Assembly (NCBI RefSeq): GCF_017068455.1
Contig: NZ_CP070608.1
Span: 482,501-546,500, forward strand
From: Fulvivirga lutea
GTDB lineage: Bacteria; Bacteroidota; Bacteroidia; Cytophagales; Cyclobacteriaceae
Direction: 5' to 3'
Length of the DNA: 64,000 nucleotides
How positions within the stretch are numbered: position 1 is the stretch's first letter; every line of letters begins with the position of its first letter. The notes beneath the pieces were generated by a model. That model saw nothing but the letters and a program-made list of their open reading frames with translations, searched no databases and was not told where the DNA came from. Below are positions 17,775 through 27,400 of this stretch, in pieces. A program made the position numbers and the translations under genes.

Positions 17775-18536
17775 CTACTGATTTAAAAAGGCTGTAAGTG
17801 TTTCCATAAATTCTTCTGGTTTTTCGGCATGTACCCAATGCCCTGCATCTTTAATGGTAACAACTGTAGCACCAGGAAATTTCTCATCGATTAAGGAATA
17901 GTCCTTTTCTTTAATATAGCCTGATTTCTCGCCATTGATAAAAAGTACTGGCTTCGACTCAGAAAGGCGGCCATCTAAGCCGGCACCAATTATTTCAATA
18001 TTTTTAGTTAGTACTGGAAGATTAATTTTCCAGCTAAATCCACTATTATCTCTATTTAAGTTTTTTAATAAGAATTGTCTAACTCCAAGCTCAGGCACGT
18101 ATTCACTTAGTTCTTTATCCGCATCACCTCTAGATTTGAGGTTGTCTAAATCAAGACTATTTAATCCTTCTAATATTTGATCGTGGTGTACCTCATAACT
18201 CTTTGGAGCAATATCAACCACAATTAGTTTTTGCCAATTCTGAGGATTGTTAACTGCATATTGCATTGCTACTTTCCCTCCCATCGAATGACCTATGATA
18301 ATCGGATCTTCTATTTCGTGCTGATCAATAAAATCACTCAAATCTTTGGCCATAGTTGGGTAATCAAAATCATCACTATGTGGTGATTGCCCATGGTTTC
18401 TCTGATCTACAGAATAGACATGATAATCTTCGGCCAAAAGTTTGGCAATTGAGAGCCAGTTATCAGATGAGCCAAACAGACCGTGTAAAATAATTAGCGG
18501 TTGCCCCTCACCCAATTCACGATAAAATAATTCCAT
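17775..18536 (-). CDS. Alpha/beta hydrolase (YbfF-like esterase)
   Basis: A 253-residue cytoplasmic hydrolase. The oxyanion region LHGLFGSSDNWLSIAK is near residue 18, the nucleophile elbow GHSMGGKVA near 92-100, and the catalytic histidine in DAGHWVHAEKPEEF near 228. The order and sequence resemble the YbfF/abhydrolase-11 esterases acting on acyl-CoA or small esters. Substrate is unknown. Confidence 0.85.
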   Translation of the reverse strand: MELFYRELGEGQPLIILHGLFGSSDNWLSIAKLLAEDYHVYSVDQRNHGQSPHSDDFDYPTMAKDLSDFIDQHEIEDPIIIGHSMGGKVAMQYAVNNPQNWQKLIVVDIAPKSYEVHHDQILEGLNSLDLDNLKSRGDADKELSEYVPELGVRQFLLKNLNRDNSGFSWKINLPVLTKNIEIIGAGLDGRLSESKPVLFINGEKSGYIKEKDYSLIDEKFPGATVVTIKDAGHWVHAEKPEEFMETLTAFLNQ

Positions 18537-18633
18537 GCGATAAAAATATTTTTGTAAACTTAATAGAATAAAGATTAACTCTTAATTGGATATACTTTTC
18601 ATTAATGTCTATATTGAAACAAACCCTGTAAAC

Positions 18634-20343
18634 ATGAAATTAGTTAACATAATCCTCTCTTTCGGTCTAATTCTTTTTGGCTTTTTTACAACTGTTGGTC
18701 AGGAGCAACTACGAAAGCTGCCACCTAACATTAATCAACCATCGGTGAACTTATATGCGCCCGTAGTGAGCGGAGATGGAGAAACTTTAGTTTACCTCTC
18801 TGACTATACAGATGATGGTAGCCTTTCAATGAATTTTACGACAAGAAAGACTATTTCCTCTTGGAATGAACCCACGGAAGTCTCAAAAGTGGTAAATCGT
18901 CCTACATTAAATTACCAAGGGGGTTATTGTCTTTCTTTTGATGGGCAATTGCTCATTTTCACTTCCCGCAAATCCGGGCTGGGAGGCTTTGAATTATGGT
19001 ACTCTGAAAGACAAGGAAACAATTGGGGAGCACCTGTGAACTTTGGAAGACCTATCAATTCAGCAAGCAATGAAGGTACACCGAGTTTATCCCCTGATGG
19101 TGAAAAACTATACTTTATGCGTTGTGATGGAATGACTGAGCTCAAAGGTGCAAGGGGATGTCAAATATATGTTTCAACCAAAAAATATGGTAAGTGGCAA
19201 GAACCTGAGCCTTTACCTGCCACCATTAATACAGGCAATTCTCAAAACCCTAAAATTCTAGCTGATGGCGAAACTCTTATCTTCTCTTCTGACCAAATGG
19301 GAGGTAAAGGCGGACTCGATTTATTCATGAGTAAAAACCAAGGCGGCACATGGACAAAACCTGTTCCTATGGATTTCATGAATACACCTCAAGATGATCA
19401 GTTTATAAGCATCCCTTCGAAGGGTAGATATGCATTCGCAGCACAAAACACGGGCAAGGATCATCAATTAGTTGAAGTGTTGTTACCCGATGAGTTTAAG
19501 CCTAAGAAAGTAATGAGAATTGAAGGCATTGTAACTGACAAAAGTAGTGGAGAACGTGTGAACGCAAAACTAGTGGCCTTTAATGTAGACCTAAGAGACA
19601 GAATCTGGAACGATAACATTGGTGAGAATGGCGAATTTGCCTTGGTTTTAAATGAAGGTAACACCTATGATTTATCTGTATTACACCCTAACGCAAGCTA
19701 CCAGTATTATTCTAAGATTTACGATTTAGAAACCGTAGGTAGACGAGACAAAGAAAGGCTGAAGATTGAGTTAGTTCCACTGACAAAAGGTTTGGAGTTT
19801 CAATCAGATATTTTCTTTAAGGACGCTTCCAGCGAAATTGATGACCGCTCTACGTATGAATTAAGAAGGTTAAGTGATATGATTCGTAGAAATGAATCTA
19901 TCAATCTCGAAATCATACTGCATCAAACGAATTACAAGGAAGACTCGGTTATGTCTAGCGATGATCTGACAGAAGTGATTGTTGATTCGACTTATATTGA
20001 AAAAGTGGTCGCTATTCCTGTTTCGAGTGATGTCTCAAATTCTGATGTCGACAGTTTATTAACAGTTCTTAATGAACCAGATTCATTACACACACCTGTT
20101 AAAAATGATAGCATTGGCAGCATTTCTAAGCCACAGACAAAAATTGTGAAAGAATTAGTTATCAATAAAACATACCACAATGACAGAACTAAGGCTCAAG
20201 GAGAAAGCATTAAAGCTTACTTTGTAGAAAAAGGTGCTGATGAATCAGCAATAAAAATTAAAACTAAGAAAAGCAAAAGATCAGACGAGCCAGAGGAGGG
20301 AGAACAGGATGTAAAAGTGACTATTAAAATTCTTTCGCTTTAA
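18634..20343 (+). CDS. Exported PD40-repeat protein with an interrupted OmpA-like domain
   Basis: About 569 residues. The start at 18634 (MKLVNIILSFGLILFGFF...) gives a normal signal peptide; a Met at 18586 would add 16 residues before it. WD40-like PD40 repeats fill residues 25-270 (SFDGQLLIFTSRKSG, SPDGEKLYFMRC, ADGETLIFSSDQMGGKGGLDLF). A carboxypeptidase-regulatory-like strand set follows (about 300-375). The C-terminus looks like an OmpA peptidoglycan-binding domain split by some 75 polar residues between HQTN and the helix DRTKAQGESIKAYFVEKGA. The layout resembles the PorE/OmpA-like proteins of the type IX secretion system, but the domain is degenerate and the role is unproven. Confidence 0.75.
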   Translation: MKLVNIILSFGLILFGFFTTVGQEQLRKLPPNINQPSVNLYAPVVSGDGETLVYLSDYTDDGSLSMNFTTRKTISSWNEPTEVSKVVNRPTLNYQGGYCLSFDGQLLIFTSRKSGLGGFELWYSERQGNNWGAPVNFGRPINSASNEGTPSLSPDGEKLYFMRCDGMTELKGARGCQIYVSTKKYGKWQEPEPLPATINTGNSQNPKILADGETLIFSSDQMGGKGGLDLFMSKNQGGTWTKPVPMDFMNTPQDDQFISIPSKGRYAFAAQNTGKDHQLVEVLLPDEFKPKKVMRIEGIVTDKSSGERVNAKLVAFNVDLRDRIWNDNIGENGEFALVLNEGNTYDLSVLHPNASYQYYSKIYDLETVGRRDKERLKIELVPLTKGLEFQSDIFFKDASSEIDDRSTYELRRLSDMIRRNESINLEIILHQTNYKEDSVMSSDDLTEVIVDSTYIEKVVAIPVSSDVSNSDVDSLLTVLNEPDSLHTPVKNDSIGSISKPQTKIVKELVINKTYHNDRTKAQGESIKAYFVEKGADESAIKIKTKKSKRSDEPEEGEQDVKVTIKILSL

Positions 20344-20892
20344 TTAATTGGCTTCATGCATTGGCACAACAACAAGAGTTTGATCCCACATAAGGATCAT
20401 GTCTATTTCGTTGTGCATTTGTTCAAAGTCAATAGTAAACTGCTCAAAAGTGCTCTTGGTTGAGATGGCAGATACTTCTACATTTACTACGTCAGTTGAA
20501 GGCTCTCTAGCTGCTTCGCCTGAAAAATTCACTCCCCAACCAGGGATGTTGCTATTAAAAATGATGTTCCAGCTATCTTTTTCAGGAATGGTAAACAACG
20601 AATAAGTTCCTTTAGGCAACTTCTCACTTCCAATCATCAAATCTACATTGGTGGTGAAGGTGGTTGGCTCATTGGCTCCGGTTCTCCAAACTTCACCGTA
20701 GGGCACAAGTCCACCAAAAATCTGCCGATTCTTTTTATAAGGCCGGCCATAACTCACCTCAATATTTATTGAATCCTGACTATATACTGCATTACCTTCA
20801 GGGCTGAAAGACTTAGTATAGATTCTCATACCAATAAATGCAGCTGCTACAACAGCAATTAAAACACCTGCAACAACAATAAGCTTTTTCAT
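20344..20892 (-). CDS. DUF2911 domain protein
   Basis: A 182-residue exported protein with an N-terminal membrane segment (KKLIVVAGVLIAVVAAAFIGM). The start at 20892 is chosen because it directly precedes this segment; a Met at 20949 would add 19 unlikely residues. The DUF2911 features are visible: SINIEVSYGRPYKKNRQIFGGLVPYGEVWRTGANEPTTF, KLPKGTYSLFTIPEKDSWNIIFN and a C-terminal MILMWDQTLVVVP. Function is unknown; these proteins are common in Bacteroidota envelopes. Confidence 0.88.
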   Translation of the reverse strand: MKKLIVVAGVLIAVVAAAFIGMRIYTKSFSPEGNAVYSQDSINIEVSYGRPYKKNRQIFGGLVPYGEVWRTGANEPTTFTTNVDLMIGSEKLPKGTYSLFTIPEKDSWNIIFNSNIPGWGVNFSGEAAREPSTDVVNVEVSAISTKSTFEQFTIDFEQMHNEIDMILMWDQTLVVVPMHEAN

Positions 20893-21030
20893 AAATTCTT
20901 TCTCGTGAAATACAGTTACGCCAATTATAGCCTTTTTGTTGCAATGCAACTATTTAGATGCAATGAAATGGTTATTTTCAACAAAATTTAAAAATTTCAT
21001 AACTTCAAGGCCCATAAATCTAACTTAACT

Positions 21031-22662
21031 ATGAAGAAATTTTATCTGATTGTTTTATCCGCATTTATTTTCTCGTGCGGGCAGAATCCGAATTTTGAGG
21101 AAGCTTACAACAGCATTAATGAGGAAAGTATTAAAGAAAGAGTTTCAAGACTTGCTTCTGATGAATTTTTAGGAAGGAAACCTTTCACGGAAGGAGAAAC
21201 TAAAACCATCAACTATATAAAAAGTGAGTTTGAAAAAATTGGGTTAAAACCTGGTAACGGTGATAGTTATTTTCAAGAGGTACCCATGGTAGAGCTAACT
21301 GCTTCTGTCAAAGATTCTTTAATGACTTTCAAATCCGAAGATTCCAATATAGATCTTACCTATTGGGATGATTTTGTGGCTTTAACAAGAAGGGTTACTG
21401 ATTCAATATCTGTTATAGATTCTGAGATGGTTTTTGCTGGTTACGGAATAATTGCCCCGGAATATGATTGGAATGACTACGAAGGCATTGATGTAAAAGG
21501 TAAAACTGTGGTTGTTTTAATTAATGATCCAGGATTTGGAACCGAGGATAAATCATTTTTCAAAGGCAATGAAATGACCTACTATGGAAGATGGACATAC
21601 AAATATGAAGAAGCTGCCAGACAGGGTGCTGCCGCACTTATCATCATTCATGAAACTGCCCATGCCAGCTATCCATTTGAAGTGGTGCAAGGTGGTTGGA
21701 GTGGCGCCAACCTTTATTTAGAAAGTGCAGATGGTAATATGAGTCGTTGTGCTGTAGAGGGTTGGATTTCTTCTGAAAGTGCCAACAAAATGTTTGCTGC
21801 CGCTGGTAAAGAAGGTTATGACTATTATGAAGAAGCGAGAAAAAGGGAGTTTGAGCCTTTTGCACTAAATCAAAAAATGTCTGTTTCATTGAAAAATTCT
21901 ATCAAAAAATCTGTTTCTAACAATGTTGTGGGCTTATTTGAAGGAACGGAACGCCCTGAAGAAACTATTATTTATTCGGCTCATTGGGATCACTTTGGAA
22001 TAGGGAAGGCAGTTGATGGTGATTCTATTTATAATGGTGCAGTTGATAATGGAACTGGCGTAGCCGCCATTATTGAAGTAGCTGAAGCATTCACAAAACT
22101 AAATACAGGCACACAGAGATCTGTTGTTTTCCTAGCTGTTACTGCCGAAGAACAAGGCTTGTTAGGCTCAGAGCATTATTCTGCTAACCCTATCTATAAT
22201 CCAGATAAAACAGTGGCTAACATTAATGTTGATGCGATTCGACCCATAGGTAGAGTAAACGATTTTTCGATCATAGGTTATGGACAATCTGAGTTAGAAG
22301 ATTATGCTGAGGTTGCTGTAAAGAATCAGGGCAGGTACATTACTCCTGATCCACATCCAGAAGCTGGTTCGTTCTTCCGCTCAGACCATTTCAATTTTGC
22401 GAAAATAGGAATACCTGCTTTGTACGGAAAAGGTGCATCTGATAGTGATGCCAATGGAAAAGAATGGGGTGAAGAGCAATATGCATCTTACACCAAAAAT
22501 CATTATCACAAACCTTCAGACGAGTATAGCGATAGCCTTAACCTAGAAGGAGTAGTACTTGATGCGCAAGTATATTTTGAAGTTGGCTATAAGCTAGCTA
22601 ACGAAGCCACATATCCTAAATATAAAGAAGGATCTGAGTTTAAAGCAATAAGAGAAAACTAA
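21031..22662 (+). CDS. M28 family zinc aminopeptidase, lipoprotein
   Basis: A 543-residue exported peptidase. The signal MKKFYLIVLSAFIFSCGQ ends in an SPII cysteine, so it is a lipoprotein. A PA-like insert lies near residues 130-235. Zinc ligands of M28 are seen as HWDHFG (near 320), DNGTGVAA (near 337), AEEQGLLGSEHY (near 373), NVDAI (near 393) and the final His near FRSDHFNFAKIGIPAL/HKPSDEY. It should release amino acids from peptides outside the inner membrane. Confidence 0.92.
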   Translation: MKKFYLIVLSAFIFSCGQNPNFEEAYNSINEESIKERVSRLASDEFLGRKPFTEGETKTINYIKSEFEKIGLKPGNGDSYFQEVPMVELTASVKDSLMTFKSEDSNIDLTYWDDFVALTRRVTDSISVIDSEMVFAGYGIIAPEYDWNDYEGIDVKGKTVVVLINDPGFGTEDKSFFKGNEMTYYGRWTYKYEEAARQGAAALIIIHETAHASYPFEVVQGGWSGANLYLESADGNMSRCAVEGWISSESANKMFAAAGKEGYDYYEEARKREFEPFALNQKMSVSLKNSIKKSVSNNVVGLFEGTERPEETIIYSAHWDHFGIGKAVDGDSIYNGAVDNGTGVAAIIEVAEAFTKLNTGTQRSVVFLAVTAEEQGLLGSEHYSANPIYNPDKTVANINVDAIRPIGRVNDFSIIGYGQSELEDYAEVAVKNQGRYITPDPHPEAGSFFRSDHFNFAKIGIPALYGKGASDSDANGKEWGEEQYASYTKNHYHKPSDEYSDSLNLEGVVLDAQVYFEVGYKLANEATYPKYKEGSEFKAIREN

Positions 22663-22666
22663 GAGA

Positions 22667-23716
22667 TTAACTCTTTTCATTAATATTCGCCCTGAAAGTT
22701 GGAAGACTTTCAGGGTGATTTTTTTGAATATATTTCACCATTTCTTCACGCACGAAGCACCTTAAATCCCACGCTTCCGGAGAGTTTCTGGCGGTCATTA
22801 GCATACGCACTTTAATGGTTTTTTCACTAGCATCTGTTACCTGTAAAGATTTCTTATCCTTATCCCAATGCTCACTTCGTTCCAGTATTTTATCGAATTC
22901 CTCCCTTAGTTTATCAATGGGTGTAGTATAATCAAGATAAAGAATTGTTGCGCCTAAAATCTGTGATGAGCTTTTTGTCCAATTTTGAAAAGGTGTTTCC
23001 GTAAAATAGGTAATAGGCAATACCAATCGCCTTAAATCCCATATTCGAACCACCACATACGTAAGATTAATTTCTTCAATCCAACCCCACTCATCCTCTA
23101 CCACAACTGCATCATCAATTCTTATTGGTTGGGTAAAGGCTATTTGGATTCCTGCAAGAAGATTTGACAACGTTTTTTGAGCAGCAAAACCTACAATAAT
23201 ACCCGCAACACCTGCTGACGTTAAAATGGTTGCACCATATTTTCTAACACTATCGAAGCTTAATAAAACTATAGCCATTGCAATTAAAGCAACAACCACA
23301 ATAACCAACTTTCTAATAAAAATAATCTGTGTCAGCGCTTTTCGTTCCTTGATATTATCATCCTTATTCATATCAAACTGTTCGAAAAGAACATCTTGAA
23401 TAACATAGATCAGCTTAATGATAAGTATGGTAATACTCACCACCACCAAAATCTCTACACAACTCTTTAGCCAGCCTAGTTGATCAGGATACTCAACATC
23501 AAGAATAATTCGCATTGCCACGAATGGAATAAAAAGGAAAATAGAATTGTTGAGGCGATTTTTTAATGCCTGAATAAATAAAAGGTCATCGTTTTCAGCA
23601 TATCGATTAATTATTTTGAAGAACGCCCATCTAATAATAATGGCGCCTATAAACGCAATAATACTGACCAACGCCACCCTGAAATAGGATAATTGAATAA
23701 GTTCGTTCCAGCTCAT
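22667..23716 (-). CDS. MscS-type mechanosensitive ion channel
   Basis: A 349-residue inner-membrane channel that opens on membrane tension to release solutes. Four hydrophobic segments are seen in residues 12-190. The pore helix and following beta domain are recognisable as GVAGIIVGFAAQKTLSNLLAGI and FTQPIRIDDAVVVEDEWGWIEEI (about residues 170-215). The C-terminal cytoplasmic part follows (ILYLDYTTPIDKLREEF). The gene lies 43 bp downstream of plsY on the same strand. Confidence 0.92.
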   Translation of the reverse strand: MSWNELIQLSYFRVALVSIIAFIGAIIIRWAFFKIINRYAENDDLLFIQALKNRLNNSIFLFIPFVAMRIILDVEYPDQLGWLKSCVEILVVVSITILIIKLIYVIQDVLFEQFDMNKDDNIKERKALTQIIFIRKLVIVVVALIAMAIVLLSFDSVRKYGATILTSAGVAGIIVGFAAQKTLSNLLAGIQIAFTQPIRIDDAVVVEDEWGWIEEINLTYVVVRIWDLRRLVLPITYFTETPFQNWTKSSSQILGATILYLDYTTPIDKLREEFDKILERSEHWDKDKKSLQVTDASEKTIKVRMLMTARNSPEAWDLRCFVREEMVKYIQKNHPESLPTFRANINEKS

Positions 23717-23759
23717 TGGTGAAAATTACTGAAAGAAAGATGCAAATGAAAAATAGAGG

Positions 23760-24410
23760 CTAGTCCTTTTTCTGGCTTTTGATTATGTAGGTTTTGTTTT
23801 CTTCGCCATCCGCAATCCTTTTAATGTTTTTGTTATGTGTCCAAACAATCACTATGAAAAGGAAAAAGCCAAAAATGATTAAAAGGGGTTCGTTGGTTTG
23901 AAAGCGAGGAATGAACAGTAAAAATGTAGGAAAAGCTAATGCACTGATAATAGAAGCTAAAGACACGTACTTAGAAATCAATAGTGTTATTATGAATACA
24001 ACTATGCACAAAAGCGCTACTTCGTAGTGTATAGCTATCATCATACCTAATAAAGTGGCCACGCCTTTGCCTCCTTTAAAATTTAAGAAAGCGGAGAATA
24101 TATGCCCTTTTACAGCAACAACACCCAATATTAATTTGGCAGTTACTAAATTTTGCTCTTCGATAAAGTTCAGTCTAAACAAAAGAATAGCAATTGAAGT
24201 AGCCACCATACCTTTAATGATATCAGCCAGCATAACAATAATGCCTGCACGTTTACCAAGAACTCTAAATGTATTGGTTGCGCCAGAGTTACCACTACCA
24301 TGCTCTCGCACATCTATCCCATACATTGAACGACCTAACCAAACGGCAGTAGGAATTGAACCTAATAAATAGGCGAGAATAACGGCAATAATTAGTGGAG
24401 CTATAATCAT
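23760..24410 (-). CDS. plsY: Acyl-phosphate glycerol-3-phosphate acyltransferase
   Basis: A 216-residue polytopic inner-membrane enzyme for the first acylation in phospholipid synthesis, using acyl-phosphate. The three PlsY motifs are visible: GSIPTAVWLGR (near 17), HGSGNSGATNTFRVLGKRAG (near 37-56) and FKGGKGVATLLG (near 112). Five or so hydrophobic stretches are seen. A TAAATTTG -7 element stands about 20 bp upstream of the start. Confidence 0.95.
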   Translation of the reverse strand: MIIAPLIIAVILAYLLGSIPTAVWLGRSMYGIDVREHGSGNSGATNTFRVLGKRAGIIVMLADIIKGMVATSIAILLFRLNFIEEQNLVTAKLILGVVAVKGHIFSAFLNFKGGKGVATLLGMMIAIHYEVALLCIVVFIITLLISKYVSLASIISALAFPTFLLFIPRFQTNEPLLIIFGFFLFIVIVWTHNKNIKRIADGEENKTYIIKSQKKD

Positions 24411-24461
24411 TCAGAATTATAAATTGATAGGCTGCAAATTTACGAAAAATAGGGCAATTGG

Positions 24462-27400
24462 CTAAAAGCCTTCGTCATCATCTTCCTCTTCCTCCTCTTC
24501 TTCGGTAGCGCCTCCAAAACCATCGTCAGGTAGTTCTTCTTGCACTTCTTCTATCTCTGAATCGAGTTCGTAAATTTCATCGATACCGTAATATTGAAGC
24601 CTAAAACGATTAATAAAATTCAATGTTTCGGCCTTATCGGCTGGCGCAAAAATAAGTTCACCAATTTTGGCTTTGCCGCCATTGCTTTTCTTGCTTACCA
24701 AATCGTTAACTGCATTGTTTGATGAGTAAATAAGCAGGCGATTATCTTCATAACTGAAGAAATACCATGAATCTGGTGATGCCTTTATGAATAAGTTTAA
24801 AACAGGAACACCATCATCCATTCGTCTAATTTCCAAAAATCCATCGAATGCTCCATTGATATCTGCTCTACCAAAATTGGAAATCCCGAGTTTCCCTTCA
24901 CTATAAAAGGCCTTATAATCCACCGACCATTTCATGTCTACATCGGTTAAAACAATTGAAGCAGATGTTTCTTTCGTAAATCCTGCCAAAGGTGTATACC
25001 CTTGTAACGATCTGTCTTCATATTCCTTCGCGGCTCGCTCTCCTGCCAAATCTGCCAGTTTGTAAAGCAATTGCGTTGGATCTCCTAACCCTTCAGGTGC
25101 CCCCAGGTTATTGATGATATCCAGAAAATCATAGGCCATTTGATCAAATACTTGTGTAGGAACTGGGGTCATATTGATAGACAAAAGTGCATTCAGGTCG
25201 TACTTTTGCTCGTTTAGATTGGCTGTTCCAATAACAGAAGAAAGCACTTCAAAATCTTTTTGATAAGGAATGAAAGAAGCCTTGCCTTCATATTGGAGGC
25301 TGGCTGTTCGGTGGTTATATCTATAAATCTGACCAGCAAGTTTAGAGCCTGAAGCTTTAGCAGTGTCTTCAATCACAAATTCTCTTTTTATCTTATCATA
25401 AAATAGGTGGCCTGCCGGTAAGAAAAAGTCGTCATCATCAGGACTAAATTTCTCTTGTATGAAAGTATTGTAAAGGCTATTATCCCCAGCTGAAAAATGG
25501 ATCCCTGCTTCTAATTTTCTTCCTTCTTCAGTAGTTGAGTTGTCAAAATCAATGACTACTTCTTCCTGATCGGCACTACTTGAGTATTTTATCCAGGTAT
25601 TATACCCGGGTTCTTCCATATCCAGTTTTACATAGCCGTTCAGTTCCATTGCTGGTTGGTGCGCATATAAAATCATATCGCCTTTGAAAAACATACCAGG
25701 TGAGACTAAAAGGTTTTGGCCTTCGGTTACAGACCCATTGGCTACTGTATGCGTTGTAAACTGAGGCTCATTTTTTCGAGCGTTCGGGTTTGGAATTTGC
25801 TCCAGTCGGAAGTTTTCCATTTTAATAGGAATGGTATCATTCTCACTGTTCACAAACTGATAGGTAGCAAAGCCACTAAACTCATTTCGGGATTTAATAT
25901 TAATGACCCCTTCTGTAAGTCTGTGATAGCCGTTCAAAGTATCAAGGATTATAGTAGTATTTAACAGCTGACCAATTTTAGCGTTTTCAAGGATAAGTAC
26001 TTCGTTGTTTTCTGGGGTAATCTTAGCATCAGCAACGATAATGTATGGAATACCACTAACTTTTAACTCCAGTGTATTAATGTCATAAACAGCTTCAGTG
26101 GCCATGAATGCAAGAGAGTCTAAATCCTCACGGGTAGTGTAGAAATACGAATTTTCCAGAGGCACATTCTGTGGTTTTTTCATCGTTATCTTCTGGGCAT
26201 TTAAATCCCATCTCGCTTCCGTAATGGATGTATTAAACTGCGCATAAGGAAATTGAATGGCTGCTTCACCTTCCACCTCAGGGCTTATCAACGCATAATT
26301 ATCATTTAAATCGAAATTTACTCTTACATCATCTCCATAAAGCGCTGGTTTTTCTGGGTTATCAGATTTAAGCTCAAACTGTGTGTGTCGAGAACGGAAG
26401 CTATCATGTTCCAGTGTTATTTCTTTAGATTCGGATTCTGACCCTCTGGTAGATAATAAACCAGAACCAAACACTCCACCACCACTTACTATGGTAGTGC
26501 CGTCAAGTGATGCTGATTGATTATAAAACTGGAATGGTTCATCAACACTGTTGATATACATGCTATCCTTCTTTGGAAGCCAGTGCATTTCATAATTATT
26601 AATAGAGGCCTGTGGGAATATTACACCACCATACTCCTCCTCTCTTATTTCAAAGTAATTACCAGAGCCAGTCACTGAATCGGGATAAAATACAAAGTCT
26701 TTAGATTCTAAGCTTGAGGTTAAAAAATCGATTTTGCCATCACCTCTAATACCATTCTTATTGAGCGTGAGGTTATTATAAAAACGCCCCTCGCCTTCAT
26801 ACAACTGATACCCTTCCTTTGGTACGTTATGGTTAAAACCTAATGAGAAATCTTTTTGAATGGTTAGTTTTTCTTTAAAAGTAGGGAACATCCCACTTGA
26901 GACGAACGTACCCTCAAAGGCAATGGCCGAGGCGTCTGCTCCTCCCAAACTATCCAAATCGAAAGGTGGCACCAGGAAGTACATTGATTTATCGTAGACT
27001 CCACCAAGTACCTGTTTACGATCAAAATAAACTACCCCGCCTTTTTCCGAATCGAATTTTGGATAATTAGGCAGCTTTACTTTAGCAGATTTATTATTAG
27101 GTCTATTAATAAAAAGTGTACCGGAAGATCCTTGCAAATTATTCGTAAGTGTACCGTCTGAGGATAGAGAATCTGCTCCCACTAAAGAGTTGTCTACCTT
27201 TCTTCTTCCATTCCCTCCTCTGCTATTTTCATCGCGTACATAAAATCGAATGGAATCAATTTCGTTCAGATAGATTAGAAATGAGTCGTATTTAAAAGTA
27301 AAATCACGGCCTATATACTCAAAATTACCAGCCGATACTTTCCCATTAAAAGTGAAGTCCCGATCCTTTAAGAAGGTGATTTCACTGCTATCGGGCTGAA

